Assembly: GCF_900129855.1 (NCBI RefSeq)
Contig: NZ_LT670819.1
Coordinates: 2,914,001-2,978,000, forward strand
Source of the DNA: Streptomyces sp. 3214.6
GTDB taxonomy: Bacteria > Actinomycetota > Actinomycetes > Streptomycetales > Streptomycetaceae
Direction of reading: 5' to 3'
DNA: 64,000 bases
Position 1 is the first letter of the stretch, and the number at the start of each line of letters is the position of its first letter. A program made the translations under genes and the position numbers. A model generated the notes under the pieces. It had not been told where the DNA came from and ran no database searches. It saw nothing but the letters and a program-made list of their open reading frames with translations. Positions 16,675-25,640 of this stretch are shown one piece after another.

Positions 16675-17262
16675 GTGGCAACACCCCCAGGCGGTTCGAA
16701 TTCGGGTAACTGGTCGTACGGCCCTGCCCAGGGCCAGGGCGATGGTTCCCAGAACGCGAACCGTTACAACTTCCCCTCCGCGCCCAGCCAGCAGAGGCCG
16801 TACTCGCCGCAGGGTCCGCAGGGCCCCGGGCCGTCCCCGTACGACCAGCCGCCGGCGCCGCGCATCCAGCCCGTGCAGCCGCATCGCCGTACCCCTGAGG
16901 CGGCCCCCGCCGGGGCGTCGAACAACCCGCTGGTGCGTCCGTACGCCATGACCGGTGGCCGGACCCGCCCGCGTTACCAGCTCGCCATCGAGGCGCTGGT
17001 GCACACCACTGCGCAGCCGCACCAGATGCAGGGCCAGCTGCCCGAGCATCAGCGGATCTGCAACCTCTGCCGAGAGATCAAGTCGGTCGCCGAGATCTCG
17101 GCGCTGCTGACCATCCCTCTCGGCGTGGCCAGGATCCTCGTCGCCGACTTGGCGGAGGCGGGACTGGTCGCCATCCATCAGCCCGGCGGCGACGAGAGCG
17201 CCGGCGGCCAGCCAGACGTGACACTGCTCGAAAGGGTGCTCAGTGGACTTCGCAAGCTCTAG
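16675..17262 (+). CDS. cvnC: Conservon DUF742 protein CvnC (second cluster)
   Basis: A 195-residue DUF742 protein. The first 80 residues are a low-complexity Pro/Gln/Gly/Ser stretch absent from the shorter copy of the first cluster; the rest carries the same LVRPYAMTGGRTRPRYQLA signature and winged-helix-like region. A strong ribosome site (GAGGAGGAGA) precedes the GTG start, which sits 96 bases after cvnB. The final 37 bases are identical to those of the first cvnC. Confidence 0.92.
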   Translation: MATPPGGSNSGNWSYGPAQGQGDGSQNANRYNFPSAPSQQRPYSPQGPQGPGPSPYDQPPAPRIQPVQPHRRTPEAAPAGASNNPLVRPYAMTGGRTRPRYQLAIEALVHTTAQPHQMQGQLPEHQRICNLCREIKSVAEISALLTIPLGVARILVADLAEAGLVAIHQPGGDESAGGQPDVTLLERVLSGLRKL

Positions 17263-17824
17263 CGGGGGTCCCTCCCGCTCCACCACTTCCGCGAAGATCG
17301 TGGTGGCGGGCGGCTTCGGCGTGGGCAAGACCACGTTCGTCGGGGCTGTTTCGGAGATCAATCCGCTGCGCACCGAGGCCGTCATGACGTCCGCGTCGGC
17401 GGGTATCGACGACCTCACCCACACCGGGGACAAGACCACCACGACGGTCGCCATGGACTTCGGCCGTATCACCCTGGACCAGGACCTGATCCTGTACCTG
17501 TTCGGCACCCCCGGCCAGGACCGCTTCTGGTTCATGTGGGACGACCTGGTGCGCGGCGCCATCGGCGCGATCGTGCTCGTGGACACCCGTCGTCTCGCCG
17601 ACTGCTTCCCCGCGGTCGACTACTTCGAGAACTCGGGTCTGCCGTTCGTGATCGCCCTGAACGGCTTCGACGGGAACCAGCCGTACAACCCGGACGAGGT
17701 GCGGGAGGCCCTGCAGATCGGGCCGGACACGCCGATCATCACGACCGACGCGCGGCATCGCGCCGACGCGAAGTCCGCGCTGATCACTCTTGTGGAGCAT
17801 GCGTTGATGGCTCGCTTGCGGTAG
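17243..17824 (+). CDS. cvnD: Conservon small GTPase CvnD (second cluster)
   Basis: A 193-residue MglA-like GTPase with P-loop GGFGVGKTT, switch II FGTPGQDRFWFMW and NGFD in place of NKxD. It overlaps the end of cvnC by 20 bases, as in the first cluster. Apart from a two-residue insertion and changes in the first 12 residues it is nearly identical to the other CvnD. No cytochrome P450 gene follows, in contrast to some other conservons. A strong hairpin terminator lies 120 bases downstream. Confidence 0.93.
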   Translation: MDFASSSGGPSRSTTSAKIVVAGGFGVGKTTFVGAVSEINPLRTEAVMTSASAGIDDLTHTGDKTTTTVAMDFGRITLDQDLILYLFGTPGQDRFWFMWDDLVRGAIGAIVLVDTRRLADCFPAVDYFENSGLPFVIALNGFDGNQPYNPDEVREALQIGPDTPIITTDARHRADAKSALITLVEHALMARLR

Positions 17825-17945
17825 TTCGCGTGCGGCCACCGGGCTGCCTCTGACGGTTGTGCGCCGGCTTGTGGGCAGTCCGTGGCTGGTCGCGCCCACG
17901 CGGCGGAGCCGCATACCGAAACAGCCCCGCGCCCCTTGGGCATGT

Positions 17946-17978
17946 AGAAGGGCCCCTCTCGTGGAGAGGGGCCCTTCT
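17946..17978. terminator. Bidirectional terminator between cvnD and accE
   Basis: A perfect 15-bp stem (AGAAGGGCCCCTCTC) with a GTG loop, between convergent genes. Bases 17825-17945 contain nothing else that I can support. Confidence 0.88.
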
Positions 17979-17998
17979 TCGTGGTTCTTGCCGCGGGC

Positions 17999-18193
17999 TC
18001 AGTGCCAGCTGTGCGGGGCCCGGAAGCCGCCCTCGCGCTCCAGGCGGCGCCAGCCGGCCTTGGGGCGGCGGTGGTGCGCCTCGGGGGTCTCGGAGGAGCG
18101 GGCGGCGGCGCGGGCCAGGAGGATCGCCGTGATGGCGGCGACTTCCTCGGGCTCGGCGTGGCCCTTCTCGACGCGGATGTCGGGAGTGTTCAT
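17999..18193 (-). CDS. accE: Acyl-CoA carboxylase epsilon subunit AccE
   Basis: A 64-residue protein matching the small epsilon subunit of actinobacterial acyl-CoA carboxylase. The N-terminal IRVEKGHAEPEEVAAITAIL segment and the C-terminal tryptophan-containing basic tail are characteristic. The subunit binds the beta subunit and stimulates the acetyl-CoA carboxylase complex that makes malonyl-CoA for fatty acids and polyketides. It follows accB by 57 bases in the same direction and is surely co-transcribed. The length is normal for the family. Confidence 0.92.
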   Translation of the reverse strand: MNTPDIRVEKGHAEPEEVAAITAILLARAAARSSETPEAHHRRPKAGWRRLEREGGFRAPHSWH

Positions 18194-18250
18194 GGGTGTC
18201 AGTCTCCGGGAGAGAGGTTTCCGCAGGGGTACCGCGAAGGATCCGCAGGG

Positions 18251-19846
18251 TTACTGCGGGGGGTTGCCGTGCTTGCGCGAGGGCAGGTCGGCGTGCTTGG
18301 ACTGCAGCATGGCGAGGGACCTGATGAGGACCTCGCGGGTCTCGGCGGGGTCGATGACGTCGTCGACCAGGCCGCGCTCCGCCGCGTAGTACGGGTGCAT
18401 CAGCTCGGACTTGTACTCCTTGACCATGCGGGCCCGCATGGCCTCGGGGTCCCCGGCCTCGGCGATCTGACGCCGGAAGATGACGTTGGCGGCACCTTCG
18501 GCGCCCATCACGGCGATCTCGTTCGTCGGCCAGGCGTAGGTGAGGTCCGCACCGATGGACTGGCTGTCCATGACGATGTAGGCACCTCCGTACGCCTTGC
18601 GCAGGATCAGCGAGATCCTCGGCACGGTCGCGTTGCAGTAGGCGTAGAGCAGCTTCGCGCCGTGACGGATGATTCCGCCGTGCTCCTGGTCGACGCCCGG
18701 GAGGAACCCGGGGACATCCAGGAAGGTGACGATCGGGATATTGAAAGCGTCACACATCTGGACAAAGCGTGCAGCTTTTTCCGACGCCTCGATGTCCAGG
18801 ACGCCGGCGAGGGACTGCGGCTGGTTGGCCACGATGCCGACGACCTGGCCGCCCAGCCGGCCCAGGGCGCAGATGATGTTGCGGGCCCAGCGCTCATGGA
18901 CCTCGACGTACTCGCCGTCGTCGACGATCTCCTCGATGACCTTGGTCATGTCGTACGGGCGGTTGCCGTCCGCCGGGACCAGGTCGAGCAGGACGTCGCT
19001 GCGGCGGTCGGCCGGGTCGCCGGACTCGACGCGCGGGGGGTTCTCGCGGTTGTTCTGCGGGAGCAGCGACAGGAGGTAGCGGACCTCCGCGATGCAGGTC
19101 TCCTCGTCGTCGTACGCGAAGTGGCAGACGCCGGAGGTCTCGGCGTGCACGTCGGCGCCGCCGAGGCCGTTCTGGGTGATCTCCTCGCCGGTGACCGCCT
19201 TGACGACGTCCGGGCCGGTGATGAACATCTGCGAGGTCTCGCGGACCATGAAGACGAAGTCGGTCAGGGCGGGGCTGTAGGCCGCGCCGCCCGCGCAGGG
19301 ACCGAGCATCACGCTGATCTGCGGGATGACTCCGGAGGCCTTGGTGTTGCGCTGGAAGATGCCGCCGTAGCCGGCGAGCGCGGAGACGCCCTCCTGGATG
19401 CGGGCGCCGGCGCCGTCGTTGAGGGAGACGAGCGGGGCGCCGGCCGCGATGGCCATGTCCATGATCTTGTGGATCTTCGTGGCGTGGGCCTCGCCCAGCG
19501 CGCCGCCGAAGATGCGGAAGTCATGGGCGTAGACGAAGACCGTACGGCCCTCCACCGTGCCCCAGCCGGTGATGACACCGTCGGTGAACGGCTTCTTGGC
19601 CTCCAGGCCGAACCCGGTCGCCCGGTGCCGGCGCAGCTGCTCGACCTCCTGGAAGGACCCGGGGTCCACAAGCAGCTCGATCCGCTCCCGGGCGGTCAGC
19701 TTGCCCTTGGCGTGCTGCGCCTGGGTCGCCTTCTCGCTCGGGCCGGCCAGCGCCTGGGCACGGATCTCGTGCAGCTCGGCCACGCGGCCGCGCGCGTCCG
19801 TGGGTTCCCCGGTCGGCTCACCCGTCGTCTCTTCCAAAACGGTCAT
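18251..19846 (-). CDS. accB: Acyl-CoA carboxylase beta subunit AccB
   Basis: A 531-residue carboxyltransferase. The N-terminal and C-terminal crotonase-like halves carry the two oxyanion-hole segments GPCAGGAAYSPA and KAYGGAYIVM. Residue 424 is Ile in GGAYIVM, where the propionyl-specific PccB of S. coelicolor has Asp. Published mutagenesis links Ile here to acetyl-CoA use, which supports AccB rather than PccB. With AccE and a biotinylated AccA encoded elsewhere it forms the malonyl-CoA-producing complex. The ATG start gives a variable acidic leader (MTVLEETTGEP) before the conserved domain. It is divergent from the YceI gene across a 400-base region. Confidence 0.94.
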   Translation of the reverse strand: MTVLEETTGEPTGEPTDARGRVAELHEIRAQALAGPSEKATQAQHAKGKLTARERIELLVDPGSFQEVEQLRRHRATGFGLEAKKPFTDGVITGWGTVEGRTVFVYAHDFRIFGGALGEAHATKIHKIMDMAIAAGAPLVSLNDGAGARIQEGVSALAGYGGIFQRNTKASGVIPQISVMLGPCAGGAAYSPALTDFVFMVRETSQMFITGPDVVKAVTGEEITQNGLGGADVHAETSGVCHFAYDDEETCIAEVRYLLSLLPQNNRENPPRVESGDPADRRSDVLLDLVPADGNRPYDMTKVIEEIVDDGEYVEVHERWARNIICALGRLGGQVVGIVANQPQSLAGVLDIEASEKAARFVQMCDAFNIPIVTFLDVPGFLPGVDQEHGGIIRHGAKLLYAYCNATVPRISLILRKAYGGAYIVMDSQSIGADLTYAWPTNEIAVMGAEGAANVIFRRQIAEAGDPEAMRARMVKEYKSELMHPYYAAERGLVDDVIDPAETREVLIRSLAMLQSKHADLPSRKHGNPPQ

Positions 19847-20246
19847 GTAGCGACCTTACGAAGCCCGCCAAGAAAAGAGGGACGTCGACTCCGTACAGTC
19901 TCCGACGCGTTTTCCTGGTAGCACTGAACAGAACCAGGCGGGCACACAGGCGTTCCAACTGCTCAGGGGGCCTGGGGCTTGTTCAGGTCGAACAAAGCCG
20001 GGGCTGAGACCCGGCTCACATTCGAGGGGGCGCATGCCCTCCCCAGGGTGAACGGGAGGACCCGGACGGCCGTTCACGATCATCACATGGAGCAATCAGG
20101 GGAACACACTCCGGATTATGTTGAATGTTGAACGGAATAGGTCTACGGTCGGTCGCGTTGACGTCCTTGAAGATTAAACATCATCGATCTTCCTCGTCCC
20201 GTCCCCGTCTCCGTCCCCGTCCCCCTCCCCACCCAAGGAGCACGTC
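19847..20246. promoter_or_regulatory. Divergent promoter region of accB and the YceI gene
   Basis: Four hundred bases without a supported gene. An inverted repeat TTGTTC-AGGTC-GAACAA at 19979-19995 looks like an operator. AT-rich tracts near 20095-20135 and 20170-20190 probably contain the YceI-gene promoter. Which protein binds the inverted repeat is unknown. Confidence 0.4.
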
Positions 20247-20846
20247 ATGGGCATCTTCGGCCGCAAGAACACCGACGAGACCGCCGCCGACGCGGTGAAC
20301 CCCGACCTCGCCGCCCTGACCGGCGACTACACGATCGACCCGGCGCACTCGACGCTCGGCTTCGTCGCGCGCCACGCGATGGTCACCAACGTCAAGGGCA
20401 AGTTCATCGACTTCACCGGCTCGCTGCACCTGGACGGCTCGGACCCGTCGAAGTCCACCGCCACCATCGACGTCAAGATGGACAGCATCGACACCGGCTC
20501 CGCCGACCGTGACGGCCACCTGAAGAGCTCGGACTTCTTCAAGACCGACGAGTTCCCGACGATGACCTTCCGCTCCACCTCCGCCGAGGCGCTCGGCGGC
20601 GACGACTACCGCATCACCGGCGACCTGAGCATCCTCGGCGTCACCAAGCCGCTCACCATCGACCTGGAGTTCAACGGCGCCGCCAAGGACCCGTTCGGCA
20701 ACGAGCGCGTCGGCTTCGAGGGCAAGGCCGAGATCCTGCGCTCGGAGTGGGGCCTGACCTGGAACGCGGCGCTGGAGACGGGCGGCGTCCTGGTCTCCGA
20801 CAAGATCAAGCTGAACTTCGACATCTCGGCGATCAAGAACGCGTAA
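20247..20846 (+). CDS. YceI-family lipid-binding-like protein
   Basis: A 199-residue protein of the YceI family, whose members form a lipocalin-like barrel that binds polyprenoid or amide-lipid molecules. Diagnostic parts are YTIDPAHSTLGFVARHAMV near residue 30, HLKSSDFFKTDEFP in the middle and the LTIDLEFNG and FDISAIK strands at the end. Unlike the E. coli protein it has no signal peptide and should be cytoplasmic. It is monocistronic with ribosome site AAGGAG upstream of the ATG. Confidence 0.9.
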   Translation: MGIFGRKNTDETAADAVNPDLAALTGDYTIDPAHSTLGFVARHAMVTNVKGKFIDFTGSLHLDGSDPSKSTATIDVKMDSIDTGSADRDGHLKSSDFFKTDEFPTMTFRSTSAEALGGDDYRITGDLSILGVTKPLTIDLEFNGAAKDPFGNERVGFEGKAEILRSEWGLTWNAALETGGVLVSDKIKLNFDISAIKNA

Positions 20847-20940
20847 GACAGCCGTCGAATTTCGTAAGAAATCGGCGGATAGGGGCCGGAAGCGAGTAGC
20901 TCCCGGCCTCTCGCTGTGCTCTGTGTCACAGTCACGAGGC

Positions 20941-21579
20941 ATGAGCACCATGACCGGACCCCAGCACTACCCGGGCGCCAACCGCGACCACTGGTACCAG
21001 GACCACTTCGGCGGTGACCGCATGGAGGTCAACGTCGTCGTCCTGCACACCACGGAGGGCAGTTCGCTGCCCGACTACCAGGGCGGCGCCGTCGCGCCCA
21101 ACCTGACAGCGGTGCCGGACTTCGCCGCCAAGCGGCTGAAGTGGTACCAGCACTTCGACATCGATGTCTCCTCACGCGCGCTGGCCAACCCGCCCGGCGG
21201 CGTCCAGACGAACACGCTGAACGTGTGCCAGGCGGAACTCGTCGGCACCTGCGACCCCGACGTCCACGCCCGGCTGAGCGCCGGCGACCGGGCCCACGTC
21301 TACTGGCCGAAGGCCCCGGAGTGGGCGCTGCGCGGGGTCGCCCAGTACCTGGCGTGGATGCACATCCACCACAACGTGCCGCTGCAGGGGCCGACGCTGT
21401 GGCCCGCGTACCCGAAGTCCGCGGGCAACGGGGGCGGGCAGCGGATGAACGGGGCGCAGTGGAACGCGTTCAAGGGCGTGTGCGGGCACATGCACGTGCC
21501 CGAGAACGCGCACGGGGACCCCGGCGGGATCGACTTCGGCGGGCTGCTGGGCTTCGCGAAGGCGGCGGTCCAGGACTGA
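20941..21579 (+). CDS. PGRP-like N-acetylmuramoyl-L-alanine amidase, phage-lysin type
   Basis: A 212-residue protein that looks like an amidase_2/PGRP domain. The first zinc ligand would be the His in VVLHTTEG, and the second His and the Asp appear in GHMHVPENAHGDPGG near the C-terminus. The segment HFDIDVSSRALANPPGGVQ and the VELVGTCDP-like stretch resemble amidase domains of actinophage lysins. There is no signal peptide or cell-wall-binding domain, so release from the cell is unexplained. The start at ATG 20941 avoids a short upstream extension. No other phage gene is nearby. The assignment is by pattern and would need a structure-based comparison. Confidence 0.65.
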   Translation: MSTMTGPQHYPGANRDHWYQDHFGGDRMEVNVVVLHTTEGSSLPDYQGGAVAPNLTAVPDFAAKRLKWYQHFDIDVSSRALANPPGGVQTNTLNVCQAELVGTCDPDVHARLSAGDRAHVYWPKAPEWALRGVAQYLAWMHIHHNVPLQGPTLWPAYPKSAGNGGGQRMNGAQWNAFKGVCGHMHVPENAHGDPGGIDFGGLLGFAKAAVQD

Positions 21580-21744
21580 CGGGGGTCCGCCCGGGCCGAC
21601 CGCGGTCCACGTGGACTGACGGCTGTTCACGTGGACCGGGTCGGTGGCCGCGGCTTCCGGCGGTCAGGCGTCGAGGGCGGGGGCACGGGGGAAGGAGAGA
21701 GCGATGGCCGCTCGGTCGGGCGGCGGCGAAGGGGGGCGGGGCCG

Positions 21745-23904
21745 GTGGGAGACCGCGATCATGTCGAGTTCTGGGGGAATGCTTTCTTTGGGCCCGTCAT
21801 CGGATCGGCGACCGCTGCCCCGCCGTTCGGTGCCGTGTCCAACCTGCCAGGCGCACCTGCCCTGTTCACGGGCCGGGACACCGAGGCCGAGCGACTGTTG
21901 GACATCCTCGATCCGGCCGCCGGGCCCGGCAGAGCCGTCGATGACGGTGTCCATGTCGGCGTCGGTGTCGCCGCCGTCGCCGGTCTGGGCGGTGTGGGCA
22001 AGACGGCCCTCGCCCTGCACGTGGCGTACGCGGCACGCGCACGGGGCTGGTTCCCCGGCGGGGCGCTCTTCGTGGACCTGCGCGGGTACGACGAGGTCCC
22101 GGCGACCCCCGAGCACGCCGTGCTGTCGCTGCTGCGGGTGCTCGGCGAGGACGGGCCGGGCGACGAGGACCTCTTCGGCCGCTACCGTGCCGAACTCGCC
22201 CGCCGCGAGCCGGTGTTGATCGTCCTCGACAACGTCTCCGACCCGGCTCAGGTCGCCCCCCTGCTGCCCGGGGAAGGCGACGGGCACCGCGTGCTGGTGA
22301 CCTCCCGGGACGTCCAGGACTCCCTCCCCGTACGGCAGTTCACGATCGGCTTGCTGGAGACCGACGACGCCTGTCTGCTCGTGGACCGCTCCCTGCGAGA
22401 ACACGACCCCGAGGACCGGCGCGCCACCGAACAACCCGACGCCGTCCGTGAACTGGCGGCCCTGTGCGGCCACTTGCCCCTCGCCCTGCTGATCGCCGCC
22501 GCGCTGCTACGACGCCGTAAACCTCGCCCGGTCAGCACGCTGACCGCCGAACTGCGCACCGCCGCCGACCGGATCCGGGCGCTGCGGTTCAAGGGGGTGG
22601 ACCAGTACCGGCGGGAGCTGGCGCTGCGGCCGGTCTTCGATGTGATGTACGGCCGGTTGGAGCCCGAGGTGGCCCGGGTGCTGCGGGCGCTGGGGCAGGC
22701 GCCCGCAGCCGAGGTGTGGATGGGCTCCGCGGTCGTCCTCGCGAACATGGAGCTGGAGGAGTTGCGGCCTTTGCTGGACGACCTGGTCGCCGCGTCCCTG
22801 CTGACCGCGGACCCCGGCGGCGAGCTGTGGCGGATGCACGACCTGGTCCAGGTGTACGTCCGCAGCGTGTCGGACGCGGACCCGGAGACCGCTCAGGAGA
22901 CGGAGACCGCCCTGGGGCACCTCCTCGACATCTCCGAGATCGGTGTGCGGTCCGCCAACAACTGCCTCTGGCCCGGCATGCACCCCGAGGTCCCCGACTC
23001 CTTGGACTCCTTCGGCGGCGACTACCTGCGCGCGCTGAACTGGCTCGACGTGGAACGCCAGATGCTCCTCGGCCTGGCCCGGTGGATGGACACGGACGCC
23101 CCGGAGCGGGCCAGGAAGGCCATGGCACTGGGGCTCAATCTCGACATGTACCTGCATCTGCGCCGGGCCCACCACGACTGGCTGGAGGTGGCGACGGCCG
23201 CGCACCGGACCGCGCGGCGTCTGGGCGACACGGCGGCCGAGGCCGCCGCGTGCCAGTCGCTGGGCATGAGCCTGGCCACCCTCGGCCGGGGCGAGGAGGC
23301 GGTCCCCTTTCTGCGCCGCGCGACAGAGCTCTGCGCCGAGACGCGGAACCAGCGGGCGGAAGGCGGCGCGTGGGCGAACCTCGGGATCGTCCTGAGCAGG
23401 CTGGGCAGGTACGCCGAGGCCGTCCGGGCCCATCGGAGCAGCCTGCGCCTCTACGAAGCGCTCGGCGACCGGCGCGCAAAGGGAGCCGCGCTCCTCAACT
23501 ACGGCGTCACCCTCCACGCGCTGGGACGATACGACGACTCGCTCGCCAACACCCGCAAAGCCCTCCGCATCGCTCTCGAACTGGGCAACAAGGCCGGCGA
23601 GGCGACCGCGCGATCCCACCTGGGCCACCTCTCGCTGGCGGCCGGCCGCCCCGACCTGGCCGCCGACGAGTACCTGCGCTCCGCCCGCCTCCACACCGCA
23701 CTCGACAACCCCCACGCGGCAGCGACAGCTGCCCTCTGCAACGGCCAGGCCCTGCGTGTCCTGGGCCGCCACGCCGAGGCCGAATACGCCCTGAGAGCCG
23801 CCGCCGCCTGCTTCGAATACGCCGGCTCGGAGAAGGAAGCGAAGCAGGCCCTGCGGCTGGCCGCGCAACGGTATGACGCCGGCGGGCCGCCCGGTGCCCG
23901 GTGA
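21745..23904 (+). CDS. STAND NTPase with NB-ARC core and TPR repeats
   Basis: A 719-residue signalling ATPase. After a short N-terminal strand motif (HVEFWGNAFFGPVIG) comes an NB-ARC module: P-loop GLGGVGKTALALHVA, Walker B VLIVLDN, a GLPL-like CGHLPLAL and an MHD motif in RMHDLVQ. The C-terminal third is a series of about six tetratricopeptide repeats. Such proteins act as ligand-gated switches in bacterial transcription control and conflict systems. There is no DNA-binding or obvious toxic effector domain, so it may work with another protein. The GTG start at 21745 has a purine-rich ribosome site (AAGGGGGGCGG) and keeps the conserved N-terminal motif. Confidence 0.82.
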   Translation: MGDRDHVEFWGNAFFGPVIGSATAAPPFGAVSNLPGAPALFTGRDTEAERLLDILDPAAGPGRAVDDGVHVGVGVAAVAGLGGVGKTALALHVAYAARARGWFPGGALFVDLRGYDEVPATPEHAVLSLLRVLGEDGPGDEDLFGRYRAELARREPVLIVLDNVSDPAQVAPLLPGEGDGHRVLVTSRDVQDSLPVRQFTIGLLETDDACLLVDRSLREHDPEDRRATEQPDAVRELAALCGHLPLALLIAAALLRRRKPRPVSTLTAELRTAADRIRALRFKGVDQYRRELALRPVFDVMYGRLEPEVARVLRALGQAPAAEVWMGSAVVLANMELEELRPLLDDLVAASLLTADPGGELWRMHDLVQVYVRSVSDADPETAQETETALGHLLDISEIGVRSANNCLWPGMHPEVPDSLDSFGGDYLRALNWLDVERQMLLGLARWMDTDAPERARKAMALGLNLDMYLHLRRAHHDWLEVATAAHRTARRLGDTAAEAAACQSLGMSLATLGRGEEAVPFLRRATELCAETRNQRAEGGAWANLGIVLSRLGRYAEAVRAHRSSLRLYEALGDRRAKGAALLNYGVTLHALGRYDDSLANTRKALRIALELGNKAGEATARSHLGHLSLAAGRPDLAADEYLRSARLHTALDNPHAAATAALCNGQALRVLGRHAEAEYALRAAAACFEYAGSEKEAKQALRLAAQRYDAGGPPGAR

Positions 23905-23927
23905 ACCGGGCTCGGCGCGAACCCGTG

Positions 23928-24060
23928 CTACTTCCCCGCGTAAAGCCGCGCCGGATCCACCAGCACCACACTCCCCGGTCGTCGGCCGCGCGCAGTTCGT
24001 CGCTGAACCCCGCGTCGCCGCCGACACCTGGAGCGACTTCCTCACTCAGCTCGGGTCCGT
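23928..24060 (-). pseudogene. Possible frameshifted C-terminal gene remnant
   Basis: On the minus strand one frame reads SDELRAADDRG and the neighbouring frame continues VVLVDPARLYAGK before a stop. Together they look like the C-terminus of an ATPase- or endonuclease-like protein broken by a single-base shift. The stretch is short and no upstream part is recognisable within the STAND gene that overlaps it. Treat it as a possible relic only. Confidence 0.2.
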
Positions 24061-24063
24061 CGC

Positions 24064-24564
24064 GTGATTCGAGCCGCCACCCCGCACGACGTGCCCGAGA
24101 TACGCGCGATGATTCGCGAGCTCGCCGAGTACGAGAAGGCCCTGGAGCAGGCTCGGGCCAGCCAGGAGCAGCTGCTTGAGGCGTTGTTCGGGGAGCATCC
24201 CGCCGCGTTCGTGTTGATCGCCGAGGATGACGAGAACGGGCAGGTCGTCGGGTTCGCGTTGTGGTTTCCGCGGTTCTCGACCTGGACCGGCACGCGTGGC
24301 ATGCATCTGGAGGATCTGTTCGTGCGGCCGCAGGCCCGTGGTGGTGGGTATGGCAAGGCGCTGCTCGCGTCGCTCGCCGCGCTCTGCCGGGAAAAGGGTT
24401 ACGAGCGGTTCGAGTGGTGGGTGCTGGCCTGGAACGAGCCGACGATCGACTTCTACAAGTCGCTCGGGGTGGAGTTCCTCGACGAGTGGAGGGTGTGCCG
24501 CCTGAGTGGTGAGCCCCTCGACGCGCTCGCCTCGCTCGCTCCCGTTAGGCGTTCCGGGGACTGA
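24064..24564 (+). CDS. GNAT-family N-acetyltransferase (diamine-type)
   Basis: A 166-residue GNAT acetyltransferase resembling spermidine/diamine N-acetyltransferases. The acetyl-CoA-binding motif A is VRPQARGGGYGKALL, followed by EWWVLAWNEPTIDFYKSLG, typical of this subgroup. The GTG start overlaps the stop codon of a short upstream frame and yields MIRAATPHDVPEI, the normal strand-helix opening of the fold. The true substrate (polyamine, amino acid or thialysine-like) is not known. It follows the STAND gene by 160 bases. Confidence 0.85.
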   Translation: MIRAATPHDVPEIRAMIRELAEYEKALEQARASQEQLLEALFGEHPAAFVLIAEDDENGQVVGFALWFPRFSTWTGTRGMHLEDLFVRPQARGGGYGKALLASLAALCREKGYERFEWWVLAWNEPTIDFYKSLGVEFLDEWRVCRLSGEPLDALASLAPVRRSGD

Positions 24565-24619
24565 CGCGGCAGGTGGCTGAATCAGCCCCCTTGTGTGAGG
24601 GGTCGGGGCGTTCCCATAA

Positions 24620-25516
<897 letters not shown>

Positions 25517-25567
25517 CCCACACCCCGGCCGCGTAGGCCACCCCCGCAAGCCACCTCGTACGAGGTC

Positions 25568-25601
25568 CACGGGCCCGGCGCCACCCTGCGCCGGGCCCGT
25601 G
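25568..25601. terminator. Bidirectional hairpin between protease and TPM-like gene
   Basis: A perfect 14-bp stem (CACGGGCCCGGCGC) with a six-base loop between convergent genes. It lacks a T-run. Confidence 0.8.
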
Positions 25602-25640
25602 CCCGTAGGCTTCGCGCCCGTGGCCCGGTCCTCACGTCTG

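Noticed and set aside
17825..17945. A cytochrome P450 or further conservon gene after the second cvnD.
   Set aside because: The space is only about 120 bases and ends in a strong bidirectional terminator followed by convergent accE.
18251..19846. Propionyl-CoA carboxylase beta subunit (PccB).
   Set aside because: Residue 424 is Ile in GGAYIVM rather than Asp, and the gene is paired with a short AccE, which fits the acetyl-CoA type.
20941..21579. A prophage remnant around the lysin-like amidase.
   Set aside because: No integrase, structural, tail or attachment-site sequence is found near it, and the flanking genes are ordinary chromosomal genes.
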